A stretch of 64,000 nucleotides of DNA from Pelagibacterium lentulum (GCF_003992625.1 NZ_RZMW01000029.1:170060-234059), one strand, 5' to 3'. Counted from the stretch's first letter, positions 1-8,769 are shown. Numbers and translations are program-made. The notes: a model not told the origin generated them from the sequence alone.

Positions 1-294
1 ATGAGCCATCGCGTGGCCGTGCTCTATCTCGGCCAGATCGTTGAAAAAGGCTCGCGCCGCGCCGTTTTCGAGACCCCGACACACTCATATACAAAAAGGC
101 TTTTGTCGGCTGTACCGGTAGCGGATCCCGGTGCGCGACGCAAAAGGATCCTGCTTACCGGAGACATCGCCAGCCCCGTTCGGGCTGTCGGCAACGAACC
201 TGCAATTGTTTCGCTGAACGAACATGCACCAGGTCATTTTGTGGCCGAAGAGGCCGCAAAAAGCATAAACCACCAAGGAGAACATCATGCGTAA
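1..294 (+). CDS. Dipeptide/oligopeptide ABC transporter ATP-binding protein, C-terminal part only
   Basis: This is the 3' end of a gene that starts before the window. The visible 97 residues match the tail of DppF/OppF-type ATPases: the end of the nucleotide-binding domain (a VAVLYLGQIVE strand), followed by the oligopeptide-transporter C-terminal motif with a THSYTKRLLSAVP segment. Walker motifs would lie upstream and cannot be seen. The stop codon overlaps the start of the binding-protein gene by 8 bases, so the two are translated from one transcript. Role: energises import of a peptide-like substrate through the permeases encoded at 1903-3707. The first in-frame ATG at base 1 is internal, not the real start. 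Confidence 0.85.
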   Translation: MSHRVAVLYLGQIVEKGSRRAVFETPTHSYTKRLLSAVPVADPGARRKRILLTGDIASPVRAVGNEPAIVSLNEHAPGHFVAEEAAKSINHQGEHHA

Positions 295-1810
295 TGTCAA
301 GAAAGCCCTGACAGCCGCCCTTTTGGCGTCCACTGTCATGGTCGCGCCTGTCTTTGCCGCAGGAACGCTTACAATTTCCTCGCCACAGGATCCCGGCAAC
401 TGGGATCCGATCGACACGTTCCTGGTCAACTGGGCATCGGTCGCCACCAATATCTTTGATGGCTTGACCTATCGTGGTCCCGATCTCGAACTGGTGCCGG
501 GTCTTGCCACTGGCTGGGACGAACTCGATGATGGCCAGCGCATCCGCTTTACCCTGCGCGAAGATGTTGTCTTCCACAATGGTGAGCCATTCAACGCCGA
601 AGCGGTCCGGTTCACATTCGAGCGCCTTTTGGGCGAACAGGGCGCTGCCGGTCCCCAGCAGTCCAACTATGTCGCCATTTCAGAAGTAGAAGTGATCGAC
701 GATTACACCGTCGATTTCCACCTGTCCGAACCGGATCCGGTGCTGCTGACCAAACTTGCTGGCTATGGTGCGATGATCGTACCGCCGCAATATATTGCTG
801 AACATGGCGAAGAGCATTTCGACAACAATCCTGTCGGCACGGGTCCGTTCAGCTTCGTTTCCTATTCTCCGCGCGAAGAAATCAGGCTTGAGGCCTTTGC
901 CGATCACTGGGATGGCGCCCCCGAACTCGACAACGTCGTTTATCGCTTCATTACCGAACCCTCCACGGCGGTGGCCGAATTGCAGGCCGGTCGCGTCGAT
1001 ATCGTCATCCCGCCCACGATTCCCGTCGGCATGATCCCCACGATCGAGGCCCACGAGGGTATCAGCGTAGTTACTGTACCCAGCCCAACGGTTCAGGCCC
1101 TGCGGTTCAATACCCAGAGCGGGATTACAGCCGATGAAAATGTCCGCAAGGCGATTATTTATGCGATCGACCGCCAGGCAATAATCGAGTCCATTCTCGG
1201 TGGCGAAGCCGAGCCGATCACGAGCTTCCAGAGCCCACTCGCATTCGGCTACGATCCGGATATGGAACTTGTGCCCTACGACCCCGATAAGGCTATGGCG
1301 CTTCTGGCCGAAGCCGGGATTGGCGCGGGCGCAACGCTCCAGATCGACGTTCGCGGCAACGATTCTACCTTCAACGAAGTTGCGCAGGCCGTATCGGCCT
1401 ATCTGTCTGTCGTCGGGATCAACGCCACGATCCAGCCCTATGAAACCAACGTGCTGATCAACGATATCATCCCCGAGGGCCGCACGGGCGAAATGTTCCA
1501 GCAGGCCTGGGGTGGCTGGACCTTCGATTACGACAATACAGCCTATTTGATGTACCACACGGGCGAGCGCTGGAACCCCTATGACAGCGATCCTGAGCTC
1601 GATGCCCTGCTCAATGGTCAGCGTTCGATCACCGATCGCGCAGAGCGTGAAGCCATGTTGCAGGAAATCGCGCGCTACACCGCAGACCGTGCGCTCGAAG
1701 TTCCACTTTATAACGTCAACGCAATCTATGGCGTTTCAGATCGCGTGGAAAATTTCGAGGCAGCACCTGACAGCCGTTTGCGCCTGACTCGCGTAAGCGT
1801 GGGCGAATAA
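287..1810 (+). CDS. ABC transporter periplasmic substrate-binding protein, family 5 (dipeptide/oligopeptide type)
   Basis: The 507-residue product begins with a clear Sec signal peptide: basic residues, a hydrophobic AALLAST stretch, and probable cleavage after VFAA near residue 25. The mature part has the family-5 (SBP_bac_5, DppA/OppA) layout, including an early NIFDGLTY segment, a GTGPFSF motif near residue 185 and a late VPLYN segment. It should capture a peptide or related solute in the periplasm and hand it to the permeases downstream. AAGGAG at 275-280 is a strong ribosome binding site for the ATG at 287. An intercistronic hairpin follows the stop codon. Substrate cannot be told from sequence; family 5 also binds nickel, haem and opines. 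Confidence 0.9.
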   Translation: MRNVKKALTAALLASTVMVAPVFAAGTLTISSPQDPGNWDPIDTFLVNWASVATNIFDGLTYRGPDLELVPGLATGWDELDDGQRIRFTLREDVVFHNGEPFNAEAVRFTFERLLGEQGAAGPQQSNYVAISEVEVIDDYTVDFHLSEPDPVLLTKLAGYGAMIVPPQYIAEHGEEHFDNNPVGTGPFSFVSYSPREEIRLEAFADHWDGAPELDNVVYRFITEPSTAVAELQAGRVDIVIPPTIPVGMIPTIEAHEGISVVTVPSPTVQALRFNTQSGITADENVRKAIIYAIDRQAIIESILGGEAEPITSFQSPLAFGYDPDMELVPYDPDKAMALLAEAGIGAGATLQIDVRGNDSTFNEVAQAVSAYLSVVGINATIQPYETNVLINDIIPEGRTGEMFQQAWGGWTFDYDNTAYLMYHTGERWNPYDSDPELDALLNGQRSITDRAEREAMLQEIARYTADRALEVPLYNVNAIYGVSDRVENFEAAPDSRLRLTRVSVGE

Positions 1811-1819
1811 TCGAACGGC

Positions 1820-1842
1820 GGGCCGCAGCGCTATCGCGGCCC
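1820..1842 (+). other. Intercistronic hairpin after the binding-protein gene
   Basis: GGGCCGC (1820-1826) pairs with GCGGCCC (1836-1842) around a 9-base loop. There is no following T-run, so it is more likely an RNA-stabilising or processing hairpin between the binding-protein and permease genes than a full terminator. A similar but stronger hairpin follows the other binding-protein gene at 10770-10798. Confidence 0.6.
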
Positions 1843-1902
1843 GTCACCCCTTCCAAACACTGCCGTCGGGGCGAACTCCCCGGCCTTTCTGGAGCGTCGG
1901 CC

Positions 1903-2826
1903 GTGGCCAAGTTCATTTTCTATCGCATATTGCAGGCCATATTCGTGGTTTTTGCCGTTACCCTGACCGTTTCCTTTGCGATCCGGCTGACGGGCGATCC
2001 TGCCATCATGCTCTCCCAGGGTGCAGGCAGCATCACCGAGGCGGATCTGGAACGGATCAGGGAAGCACTCGGCCTCAACCGGCCGTTTCTTGTGCAGTAT
2101 TGGGATTTTGTGAGCGGCGTTTTCGTCGGCGATTTCGGTCGTAGCTTCATGGGTGGAACGTCGGTGGGAGCGCTGATTGCGCGCGCCTTGCCTGCAACAT
2201 TAATGCTGGCGCTCGTCTCATTGTTTCTTTCCATTGTCATTTCGATACCGCTCGGGATAACCGCCGCGGTCTCACGTGGCAAATGGGCCGATCAGGCCAT
2301 CCGTATTCTGTCGCTTGTCGGCCTGTCCTTCCCCAATTTCTGGCTCGCAATCATGCTGGTGCTGGTCTTTTCGATCACCTTCCGCCTTTTACCGCCAAGC
2401 GGCATGGAAGGGCCAATAAGCTTCATCATGCCTGCGGCCACCATGGCGATCATTCTCACGGCAACCAATGTACGCCTTGTGCGCACCACCATGCTGGAAA
2501 CGCTGCGCTCGCAATATGTCATGGTTGCTCGCGCCAAGGGATTGAGCGAAACCAAGGTGCTTTACAAGCACGCGCTGCGCAATTGCGCCATTCCGCTCGT
2601 GACCTATTTCGGCCTTCAATTTGGCGGGCTTTTGGGCGGCATCGTGGTGATCGAACGGGTTTTCAACTGGCCGGGCTTGGGTACGCTTGCCTTTGAGGCG
2701 GTGGCGGCTCGCGATTACCCGGTTTTGCAGGCCGTTATCACGGTCCTTTCGCTGCTCATCGTTTCGATCAACCTTCTGGTCGACATCGCCTACGGGCTGC
2801 TCGATCCCCGCATTCGTACGGAGTGA
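1903..2826 (+). CDS. ABC transporter permease, DppB type
   Basis: The 307-residue integral membrane protein has an N-terminal RILQAIFVVFAVTLTVSF helix typical of DppB/OppB, a periplasmic loop with an ALGLNRPFLVQY segment, and the conserved cytoplasmic coupling loop (EAA-like) around residues 205-228, containing ARAKG. It forms half of the membrane channel. The start is GTG at 1903 with GGAG at 1891-1894 upstream; no ATG fits as well. The stop overlaps the next permease gene by 4 bases. Family length is about 300-340 residues, so it looks complete. Confidence 0.9.
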   Translation: MAKFIFYRILQAIFVVFAVTLTVSFAIRLTGDPAIMLSQGAGSITEADLERIREALGLNRPFLVQYWDFVSGVFVGDFGRSFMGGTSVGALIARALPATLMLALVSLFLSIVISIPLGITAAVSRGKWADQAIRILSLVGLSFPNFWLAIMLVLVFSITFRLLPPSGMEGPISFIMPAATMAIILTATNVRLVRTTMLETLRSQYVMVARAKGLSETKVLYKHALRNCAIPLVTYFGLQFGGLLGGIVVIERVFNWPGLGTLAFEAVAARDYPVLQAVITVLSLLIVSINLLVDIAYGLLDPRIRTE

Positions 2827-3707
2827 ATGAAATGGCCAATTCTTCCGCTTCATCGAACGCTCCGGCGAAAAAACTCAACCTTTCCCGCTTCAAGAATCTT
2901 GAATTTGTCCTCGGCATATTGCTGGCTGGCGGCATCGGCCTTGCCGTTGCCCTTTCCTGGCTGCTGTTTCCCGATGGCGGACGTGCGGTCAACCTGATGG
3001 CGCGCCTGACCCCGCCCTTTGCCGATCCTGCGCACCTGCTCGGCACCGACCCGCTGGGCCGCGATATTCTCGCCCGTGTCATCATCGGCGGGCGCATTTC
3101 ACTGACCGTCGGCATCGTTTCAACGGCAGGCGCCGTTATTATCGGCGTGATCATGGGGCTGATTGCCGGCTATTATCGCGGCATCTGGGACATGGTGGTC
3201 ATGCGGTTTGCCGATATCCAGCTTGCCCTGCCTTTCATTCTGCTGGCCATCACCTTTATCGCCATCATCGGTGGCGGGCTGGTCAACACCATCATCCTGC
3301 TTATCGTTTCCCAATGGGTACAATATGCCCGGCTGGTGCGCGGGTCGGTTCTGGCTCTTCGAGAGCGCGAATTCGTGCAATCGGCGCGCGCCATTGGCGT
3401 CAAGGACATCAACATCATTCTGCGCCACCTGCTGCCCAATCTTTTGGGGCCGGTGATTGTTTTGATGACCATCAATGTGGCCAACAACATTCTGCTTGAA
3501 AGCAGCCTGACGTTCCTTGGCCTTGGCGTCGATCCCACGATCCCGAGCTGGGGCGGCATGCTGGCCGAGGGTCGCACCTATCTGCAAACCGCATGGTGGA
3601 TCAGCGTCTTTCCCGGCGTTGCCATTTTGCTGACCGTGCTCGGCCTGAACCTTCTGGGCGACTGGCTGCGCGATACACTGGACCCGACCGGACGCACCCG
3701 CATATGA
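2823..3707 (+). CDS. ABC transporter permease, DppC type
   Basis: The 294-residue partner permease has the DppC hallmarks: a GTDPLGRDILARVI segment before the transmembrane domain, about five further membrane helices, and a coupling loop around residues 184-206 containing SARAIG. The end carries LGDWLRDTLDP, almost invariant in this family. The GTG at 2823 overlaps the preceding stop (GTGA), and translational coupling favours it; ATG at 2832 is an alternative. The 3' end overlaps the M14 peptidase gene by 4 bases, tying transport to intracellular hydrolysis. Confidence 0.9.
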   Translation: MNEMANSSASSNAPAKKLNLSRFKNLEFVLGILLAGGIGLAVALSWLLFPDGGRAVNLMARLTPPFADPAHLLGTDPLGRDILARVIIGGRISLTVGIVSTAGAVIIGVIMGLIAGYYRGIWDMVVMRFADIQLALPFILLAITFIAIIGGGLVNTIILLIVSQWVQYARLVRGSVLALREREFVQSARAIGVKDINIILRHLLPNLLGPVIVLMTINVANNILLESSLTFLGLGVDPTIPSWGGMLAEGRTYLQTAWWISVFPGVAILLTVLGLNLLGDWLRDTLDPTGRTRI

Positions 3708-5458
3708 CCCTTGTTATCGAAAAGATCTTTCCGCGAACGCTCGATGCGCTTGTCAGCCAATTTAGGACCGCATCATTGCAGGGCGGGCGGCTGGAGGCAT
3801 GGGTCTTTGACGATGCCGCGGATCGAGCAAACGCACAGGCTGCTTTGAAAGCCAATGGTATCGAAGCAATCATCCGCTCGGCCTATAAGCCTCTCGTGCA
3901 TTTTTTTCTCGAAGAGGTCGAGCGGCCCGGCGATATCGTATCGGTCAGGATCGGCTATCCGGTTATCGAGGGGGTCGAACGCCGATTTCTGCTTGAAAGC
4001 TATCCCCTTTCGGCGCTGCTTGATGGGGCCGAGATTACATTCGATGCAGGAACCGCAGTTCCATTCACCTATGATGTCGCCATAGCCTATCGCGATGGTT
4101 CAAAAGTTGAAAAGCAGGTCTTTGCGCCCAATCGCTCCCATATCGACCCGGCGGGCGAAGACGCCACTTCGCCAACCGGCTGGCTGCGTGTGACCAAAGG
4201 CGCGGAAATCATTACGGACGAAGCGCTTGAGACTGACATCGAAAGCCTTTTCCATACAGCGATCACCGCTATTGAAAACCATGACTGGGGCCAAACCGAA
4301 CCCTATTTCGAGGAACTCAGCATTCGCGCGGAAATCGCTACACGGGATGTTCCTCTTGCGTGCGGACACGAAACGCTAAGTCTTGCCGAGGCGCTGCACG
4401 AGGACCTTTACTTTTCCCTGCTTGAAATCTTTCAGAAGAAGTCCGCGCGCCCGCGTGGAGATCGTGGACTAAAGCCCGGCCAGATCGTTCCTGAGATTCT
4501 GCACAATTCAGGCGCGCTTTCCCTGCGCATCGAGACCCGTCCGCTTGATGAGGCAGATCGAGACATGCCGAAAGCCGACATCGATACTGCGCCCCACGCG
4601 CTATCCGTTGCCCAGATTCGCGCTGAACTGGACGCCATTGGCGGCCAGGCGTTGTCCGCGCAATCACGGGGGGGCCGCAGGCTCGATGCGCGCTATGTAG
4701 CGGGTTCCGATCCGGCTGTGATTATCAGCGGCGGGCAGCACGCCAATGAAACGTCGGGGATTGTTGGTGCCCTGCGCGCGGCGAGGCAGCTTGCCAAACA
4801 GCCCGGCGCCCATTTCGTGATTTCCCCGTTGGAAAATCCTGACGGCTACGCGCTTCACGGACGGCTGACCGCTCTTCATAAGAGCCACATGCATCACGCT
4901 GCGCGCTACACGGGTTTTGGCAACGATCTCGAATATGAGCCGGATGCTGTTGGTGGAAAGCCAGGCTATGAGAGAGCCATTCGCACCCAGTCTCAAACCG
5001 TCAGCGGCGCGCAATTGCACGTCAATCTGCACGGGTACCCTGCCCATGAATGGACACGGCCTTTTTCCGGCTATGTTCCGCGTGGCTTTGAAATGTGGAC
5101 CATTCCCAAAGGCTTCTTTCTCATCATGCGCCACCATGCCGACTGGCAGCGCCAAGCGGAACTTCTTATTGATCGGGTGACGGCGCATTTGAGCACGAAC
5201 CGCAAGCTGCTCGACTTCAATGCCGAACAGATCGCGCTCTTTACGCGCCATGCCGGGGAGGCCGGTTTCACGATGGTCAATGGGTTTCCCTGCCTGATCA
5301 GTGTGGATGACCGGCACCAGACGCCATTGACGCTCATCACAGAATATCCTGACGAGACAATCGAGGGCGATGCGTTTATCGACGCCCACACGGCACAGAT
5401 GGAAACGGTACTCGGAGCCTATGCCGCTTGGCAGGAGATCGTCGCGGCGGCGGATTGA
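3704..5458 (+). CDS. M14-type zinc carboxypeptidase, two-part protein
   Basis: The 584-residue protein has a zinc-binding HxxE pair at His346 and Glu349 (in GGQHANETSG), a PLENPDGY segment just after, and a probable third zinc ligand at His443 (NLHGYPAHEW). These place the C-terminal half in the M14/succinylglutamate-desuccinylase superfamily. The first 300 residues form a separate region that I do not recognise. No signal peptide is visible, so it probably acts in the cytoplasm on what the upstream transporter imports. The start is ATG at 3704, overlapping the DppC stop (ATGA); the reading frame is open further upstream but lies inside dppC. The actual bond cleaved is unknown. Confidence 0.8.
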   Translation: MTLVIEKIFPRTLDALVSQFRTASLQGGRLEAWVFDDAADRANAQAALKANGIEAIIRSAYKPLVHFFLEEVERPGDIVSVRIGYPVIEGVERRFLLESYPLSALLDGAEITFDAGTAVPFTYDVAIAYRDGSKVEKQVFAPNRSHIDPAGEDATSPTGWLRVTKGAEIITDEALETDIESLFHTAITAIENHDWGQTEPYFEELSIRAEIATRDVPLACGHETLSLAEALHEDLYFSLLEIFQKKSARPRGDRGLKPGQIVPEILHNSGALSLRIETRPLDEADRDMPKADIDTAPHALSVAQIRAELDAIGGQALSAQSRGGRRLDARYVAGSDPAVIISGGQHANETSGIVGALRAARQLAKQPGAHFVISPLENPDGYALHGRLTALHKSHMHHAARYTGFGNDLEYEPDAVGGKPGYERAIRTQSQTVSGAQLHVNLHGYPAHEWTRPFSGYVPRGFEMWTIPKGFFLIMRHHADWQRQAELLIDRVTAHLSTNRKLLDFNAEQIALFTRHAGEAGFTMVNGFPCLISVDDRHQTPLTLITEYPDETIEGDAFIDAHTAQMETVLGAYAAWQEIVAAAD

Positions 5459-5612
5459 CAGCGTGCTTTCAGGACAAGTCAAGCCACTTGTTCGATATGA
5501 AAGAACGACAAAACAGTGACTTAAAGTTTTCGTTCGGTTCTATAGGAACGAGGAGCGCCCTGGAAGCGCATGGGAACCATTTCTGCTCGTGAAATCGTCA
5601 GCTTACAGAAAA

Positions 5613-5638
5613 GCTGGCTGGGGCGGCAGGATTCGAAC
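5613..5638 (+). repeat. Left attachment-site repeat (tRNA-Gln 3' fragment)
   Basis: These 26 bases are identical, in the same orientation, to 38536-38561, which is the encoded CCA, acceptor 3' strand, T-arm and T-loop portion of the tRNA-Gln gene. Identity stops right after the T-loop. A displaced tRNA 3' end lying downstream of the intact tRNA is the normal footprint of integrase-mediated insertion, so this is read as the distal attachment site of the island. The rest of the 298-base gap between 5459 and 5756 shows no gene or other feature. Confidence 0.75.
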
Positions 5639-5756
5639 AATGCCCCAAACGCCTGAATTTCCGGCCGCTTCTCCTGCCCCATGTTACACAATTTGTTAGC
5701 CAGCCCAAGGGTGGCACAAAGGCCTTTCCCCAATCCAAGCGAGTGGGGTACTGATC

Positions 5757-6221
5757 ATGGACGCTCGACAGTTCCGAAACACATTCGCCATTCTCCACAA
5801 CCTCGACAAGCAGGAGCTGGAAGATGCCAGCGTCCTAATACCGGATGCTAACGGCGGGTCCGACTGGTCGCGGTTCACCAATGGCATTGGGACGTTCGTT
5901 CTCAAGCTGCCGACTGACCGGCTGGAAAAGCTCTATGCGCTGATCGACGGCCGGCAGCCCGACAAATACCGGGGTGTGCCACCGCTGACGTTCGGTTACA
6001 CCAATTGGCGTGGAAAGTTCGAGCAAAGGACCGTTCGGCCCCGCAAGGTCTGGTCTGGCAAGTCGCGGAACGACGTCGCGCATGTCGTGGTCTGCTGCAA
6101 CGATGAAATCGTCCATGATCCCACGATCGATCAAAGCGGGATCGTCGCGCCGACAGATGACGGCTTTGTGCATGTCGAGTTCCTGATCCCAGCGCAAATA
6201 CTGAAAGAAGGTGCGTCATGA
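5757..6221 (+). CDS. Hypothetical protein, phage-like
   Basis: The 154-residue product has no family I can name securely. Residues 75-100 (FGYTNWRGKFEQRTVRPRKVW) resemble a short segment often seen in small prophage-borne proteins of Rhizobiales; that is recollection, not a search result. No signal peptide or membrane helix is visible. It starts with ATG at 5757, about 120 bases inside the left attachment repeat, and its stop overlaps the next gene by 4 bases. With the two genes that follow it forms a coupled cluster of small genes, typical of phage early regions. Confidence 0.6.
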   Translation: MDARQFRNTFAILHNLDKQELEDASVLIPDANGGSDWSRFTNGIGTFVLKLPTDRLEKLYALIDGRQPDKYRGVPPLTFGYTNWRGKFEQRTVRPRKVWSGKSRNDVAHVVVCCNDEIVHDPTIDQSGIVAPTDDGFVHVEFLIPAQILKEGAS

Positions 6222-6394
6222 GCATTAACCTGATTGGTCATGTGCTGCTCGCTATCGGCGTGCTTGGGATGGCTGGGGTGCTTCTCCTAGCATGGCGAAA
6301 CTTTAGCACCGTCCCGTTCGGCCCCGTCTTAGGAACTTGGTTCTTATTCATCTTTCTTGTGATGAGCATTCTGAACGACATAGGTGTTCTATGA
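6218..6394 (+). CDS. Small two-helix membrane protein
   Basis: A 58-residue reading frame begins at the ATG that overlaps the previous stop (ATGA). It has a hydrophobic segment at residues 5-25 (IGHVLLAIGVLGMAGVLLLA) and a second at about 36-52 (GPVLGTWFLFIFLVMSI). Its stop again overlaps the next start by 4 bases. The double coupling is the main evidence that it is real. The function is unknown. Confidence 0.5.
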   Translation: MSINLIGHVLLAIGVLGMAGVLLLAWRNFSTVPFGPVLGTWFLFIFLVMSILNDIGVL

Positions 6395-6501
6395 CCCCGT
6401 GTGACATCATGGTGCTGCTGCACCACTACGCGACTGTTGATGCTGATTGGCCTTTGGGCCAAACGACAGCCTACCGGATAGCTATCCGCCCCCTACGCTG
6501 A
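6391..6501 (+). CDS. Very small phage-like protein, probably truncated
   Basis: The 36-residue frame is the third in a chain of ATGA-overlapping small genes. Its start (MTPCDIMVLLHHYA) resembles the beginning of short helix-turn-helix-like proteins in alphaproteobacterial prophages, which are longer. The stop after 36 residues, followed by unrelated sequence, suggests the gene was cut where the catabolic cargo begins. The function is unknown. Confidence 0.4.
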   Translation: MTPCDIMVLLHHYATVDADWPLGQTTAYRIAIRPLR

Positions 6502-6699
6502 GCGCCGCATGCCCAGTCCCAGCATTTCATATTCGGGCCGTGGCCTTGCCACGGGTTCGGCGTTCCGGATGCCGGCCGGGCCTATACCCTGAGCCTGGTC
6601 CGGCGCTGGTGCCGCCATGGGCGGTTGCTGGGACATGGGCGTGCTCTGGCTGCATCGGCAGGACTTCGCCACCGCCCGGTCCATACGCTTCTTTTTCTT

Positions 6700-6952
6700 T
6701 GTCCGCAGCGACAAGTTCCTTGTTTTTTTTCCATCCACGGCCCAACGTTGGGAGACTCGATCTCCTCTTCCCCCTCGATTCGGAATTTGAGATTGACCGG
6801 CACGTCCCAGCGTACGGCAAGGAACGCCTTGGCGGTTTTTTTGAATGCCAAAACGCCCGACTTGTTATCGGTGGCGCCGCGCACGTAGAGCACACCTTCG
6901 ACAATTTCCGCCGAGATCGAAGGCTGACGCACAAACGCCTGAAGATCGCTTA
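6700..6952 (-). pseudogene. Remnant of an M20-family dipeptidase gene
   Basis: On the minus strand, from about 6950 down to 6735, one frame reads a short FVRQPSISA segment joined directly to LYVRGATDNKSG, then an IEGEEEIESPNVG segment. In intact M20 dipeptidases (CNDP/ArgE-like) these motifs are in this order, but the first two are separated by roughly 60 residues including a zinc-binding region, so there is an internal deletion. A run of A bases near 6730 then appears to shift the frame (the next frame reads KELVAADK). There is no start codon and no zinc ligands. It abuts the stop of the SDR gene, so it is probably the broken former last gene of the leftward operon. From about 6502 to 6700 I see only a proline/alanine-rich open stretch of doubtful meaning. 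Confidence 0.65.
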
Positions 6953-7696
6953 CGAGTCGATCTGGTGGCTCTGGCTTAGTGTCCAGGCGTCGAGACGGGT
7001 GCCGGAAAGCTCGGCAGGACGGTTCGCGGCAAGATAGGCAAAGGCGGGTGCCAAACGCTCGGGATCCACCCATTTGGCCTTCAGCTCATCGGGATAATTG
7101 CGGTCCGACATGGGGGTTTTCATATACATCCCCGGCGTGACGGTGACCGAGAGGATACCGTGTGGCTCCCCCTCAAGCGCCAGCGATTTGGAAAACCCCT
7201 CAAGCCCGTGCTTGGCAGCACAATAGGCAGCTTCCTGGTCGAAACCCTCGATACCCGACCGCGAGGAGACAAAGACAAGCGTGCCACCGCCCGCTTCGAG
7301 CATCGGCCTCCAAACAGCGCTGGCTAACTGAAATCCGGCCTGAAGGCCAACATTGAGCGTGCGCGAAAACTCTCCCAGATCAACGGCTTCGAACGGTTTG
7401 GGAACCAGAATCGCAGCGTTGTGGATCACGGTGTCAACGCGCGGCGACAGCGCCAACGCTTCGGCTATCGCTGCATCGGTTGCTTCGGCGTCCGAGAGGT
7501 CGGCAACGATGGCGCTCGCGTTCGCCCCGCACTGCTCGGCGGTGCGTTTCACCCCTTGGCCATCATAGTCGAACAAAACCAGCAGGGTCCCGCTGGGCGC
7601 CATATAGCGGGCGATGCCCGCACCAAGCCCCTGCGCGGCGCCGGTGATCCAGATGGTCTGTTGGGACAGCGGGCGGGGGCTCATTGTCGCGCTCAT
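6950..7696 (-). CDS. Short-chain dehydrogenase/reductase (SDR)
   Basis: The 248-residue protein has the classical SDR signature: nucleotide-binding TGAAQGLG at residues 18-25, a HNAAI segment near 92, and the catalytic Ser144/145, Tyr158 and Lys162 (YCAAK). It should oxidise or reduce a hydroxyl/carbonyl group using NAD(P). It is the last intact gene of the 15-gene leftward operon and overlaps the preceding Gfo/Idh gene by 4 bases. The substrate is unknown. The Asp (FDYD) after the second strand suggests a preference for NAD, by family rule. Confidence 0.85.
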   Translation of the reverse strand: MSATMSPRPLSQQTIWITGAAQGLGAGIARYMAPSGTLLVLFDYDGQGVKRTAEQCGANASAIVADLSDAEATDAAIAEALALSPRVDTVIHNAAILVPKPFEAVDLGEFSRTLNVGLQAGFQLASAVWRPMLEAGGGTLVFVSSRSGIEGFDQEAAYCAAKHGLEGFSKSLALEGEPHGILSVTVTPGMYMKTPMSDRNYPDELKAKWVDPERLAPAFAYLAANRPAELSGTRLDAWTLSQSHQIDS

Positions 7697-8769
7697 GGCT
7701 GTTCTGGTGCAAGATCGATCCAGCGCCGTTCGGCAGTGGACTGATGGACTGCATCGAGCACTCGCTGGTTGTACAGACCATCAAAAAAGCTCGCACCGCG
7801 TTCGAGCTTGCGGCCCTCTGCGACCGCATTGGTGAATTCGCGCAGGACGGCGACCACTGAAACATTCCAGATTCCCTTGTTAAGCCCCTCAAGGCCTGCA
7901 TTGGGATCATCGACCGTAATGTCCTCGAACCCCTGGCCCGCCTTGGCGAAATAGAGCTTCTCGTCACTATTATCGAGGGTGATGGTGCCTTTGGATCCGA
8001 ACACCTGGGTTAGATTGCCGATATTGCTGGCCGCAACCCCGGACATGAAAACCTGGGCTCGCGCGCCGCTCACCAACTTCATCATACACCAGGCCAGATC
8101 GTCGGCGGTAGCGGTCCAGGGTTGGCCGGTGGTCTTGTCAATCCGGTCAGGAATCATGGTCAGGGCTTCACCAACGACACTTTTGACGGGGCCGAGCCAC
8201 CAGCGAACCATGTCGGTCTGGTGGCTGCCATTGGCGCCTAGCCGTCCACCGCCATGTTCGGCCAAAGACCACCAATCACCCTTGGGTCGCCCCGCGGGAT
8301 CTGCCCAGGACGCGCCGATATTGGCGATATTGACGTGGCGAATCTCGCCCAACGAGCCCTCGGCGATCATTTCGGCGATGCGCATGCGGTTGGGATTGAA
8401 CCGCAACTCGTGGTCGATCATGTGCACACGGCCCAGTGCCTCAGCCTTGTCGAGCATCGCCTTGGCCTCGCTCGCGTTCATGGCAGTCGGCTTTTCGCAC
8501 AGGACATGCGCACCGGAATCGAGCGCGGCAAGCGTCATTTCGGCATGGGTGTCGGTGGGCGTGGCGATAAGCACCACGTCGGGTGAATGGGTATCCAACA
8601 TCGCCCGCCAGTCGTCATAGGCATTCTCGATACCAAACGCGTCAGCGGCTGACCGCGCGCTTTCCAGCCGGTTGGATGCTACGGCGACACAGGTAACGCC
8701 GGGCACATGACGCAGGGCAGGCAAATAGGCAGCGCGGGCAAAACTGGCCCCGATGATCGCAACTTTCAT
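7693..8769 (-). CDS. Gfo/Idh/MocA-family oxidoreductase
   Basis: The 358-residue protein starts with a Rossmann motif (MKVAIIGASFARAAYL) and carries the family EKP motif (HVLCEKPTAM, near residue 95), which supplies the conserved lysine. The downstream part is the alpha/beta substrate domain. Members are NAD(P)-dependent dehydrogenases of sugars, inositols and related polyols. It is the first of two such genes in this operon, the other being at 12362-13447, and it sits between the permease and SDR genes with a 4-base overlap to the latter. What it oxidises in this pathway is not evident. Confidence 0.85.
   Translation of the reverse strand: MKVAIIGASFARAAYLPALRHVPGVTCVAVASNRLESARSAADAFGIENAYDDWRAMLDTHSPDVVLIATPTDTHAEMTLAALDSGAHVLCEKPTAMNASEAKAMLDKAEALGRVHMIDHELRFNPNRMRIAEMIAEGSLGEIRHVNIANIGASWADPAGRPKGDWWSLAEHGGGRLGANGSHQTDMVRWWLGPVKSVVGEALTMIPDRIDKTTGQPWTATADDLAWCMMKLVSGARAQVFMSGVAASNIGNLTQVFGSKGTITLDNSDEKLYFAKAGQGFEDITVDDPNAGLEGLNKGIWNVSVVAVLREFTNAVAEGRKLERGASFFDGLYNQRVLDAVHQSTAERRWIDLAPEQP

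Noticed and set aside
6735..6952. Allantoate amidohydrolase (also M20 family) as the missing ureide step
   Set aside because: The preserved motifs (GATDNKSG, EGEEEI) fit dipeptidase-type M20 proteins better than allantoate amidohydrolases.
6447..7037. A 196-codon plus-strand frame at the cargo junction
   Set aside because: It is antisense to the M20 remnant and the end of the SDR gene, with no family features.
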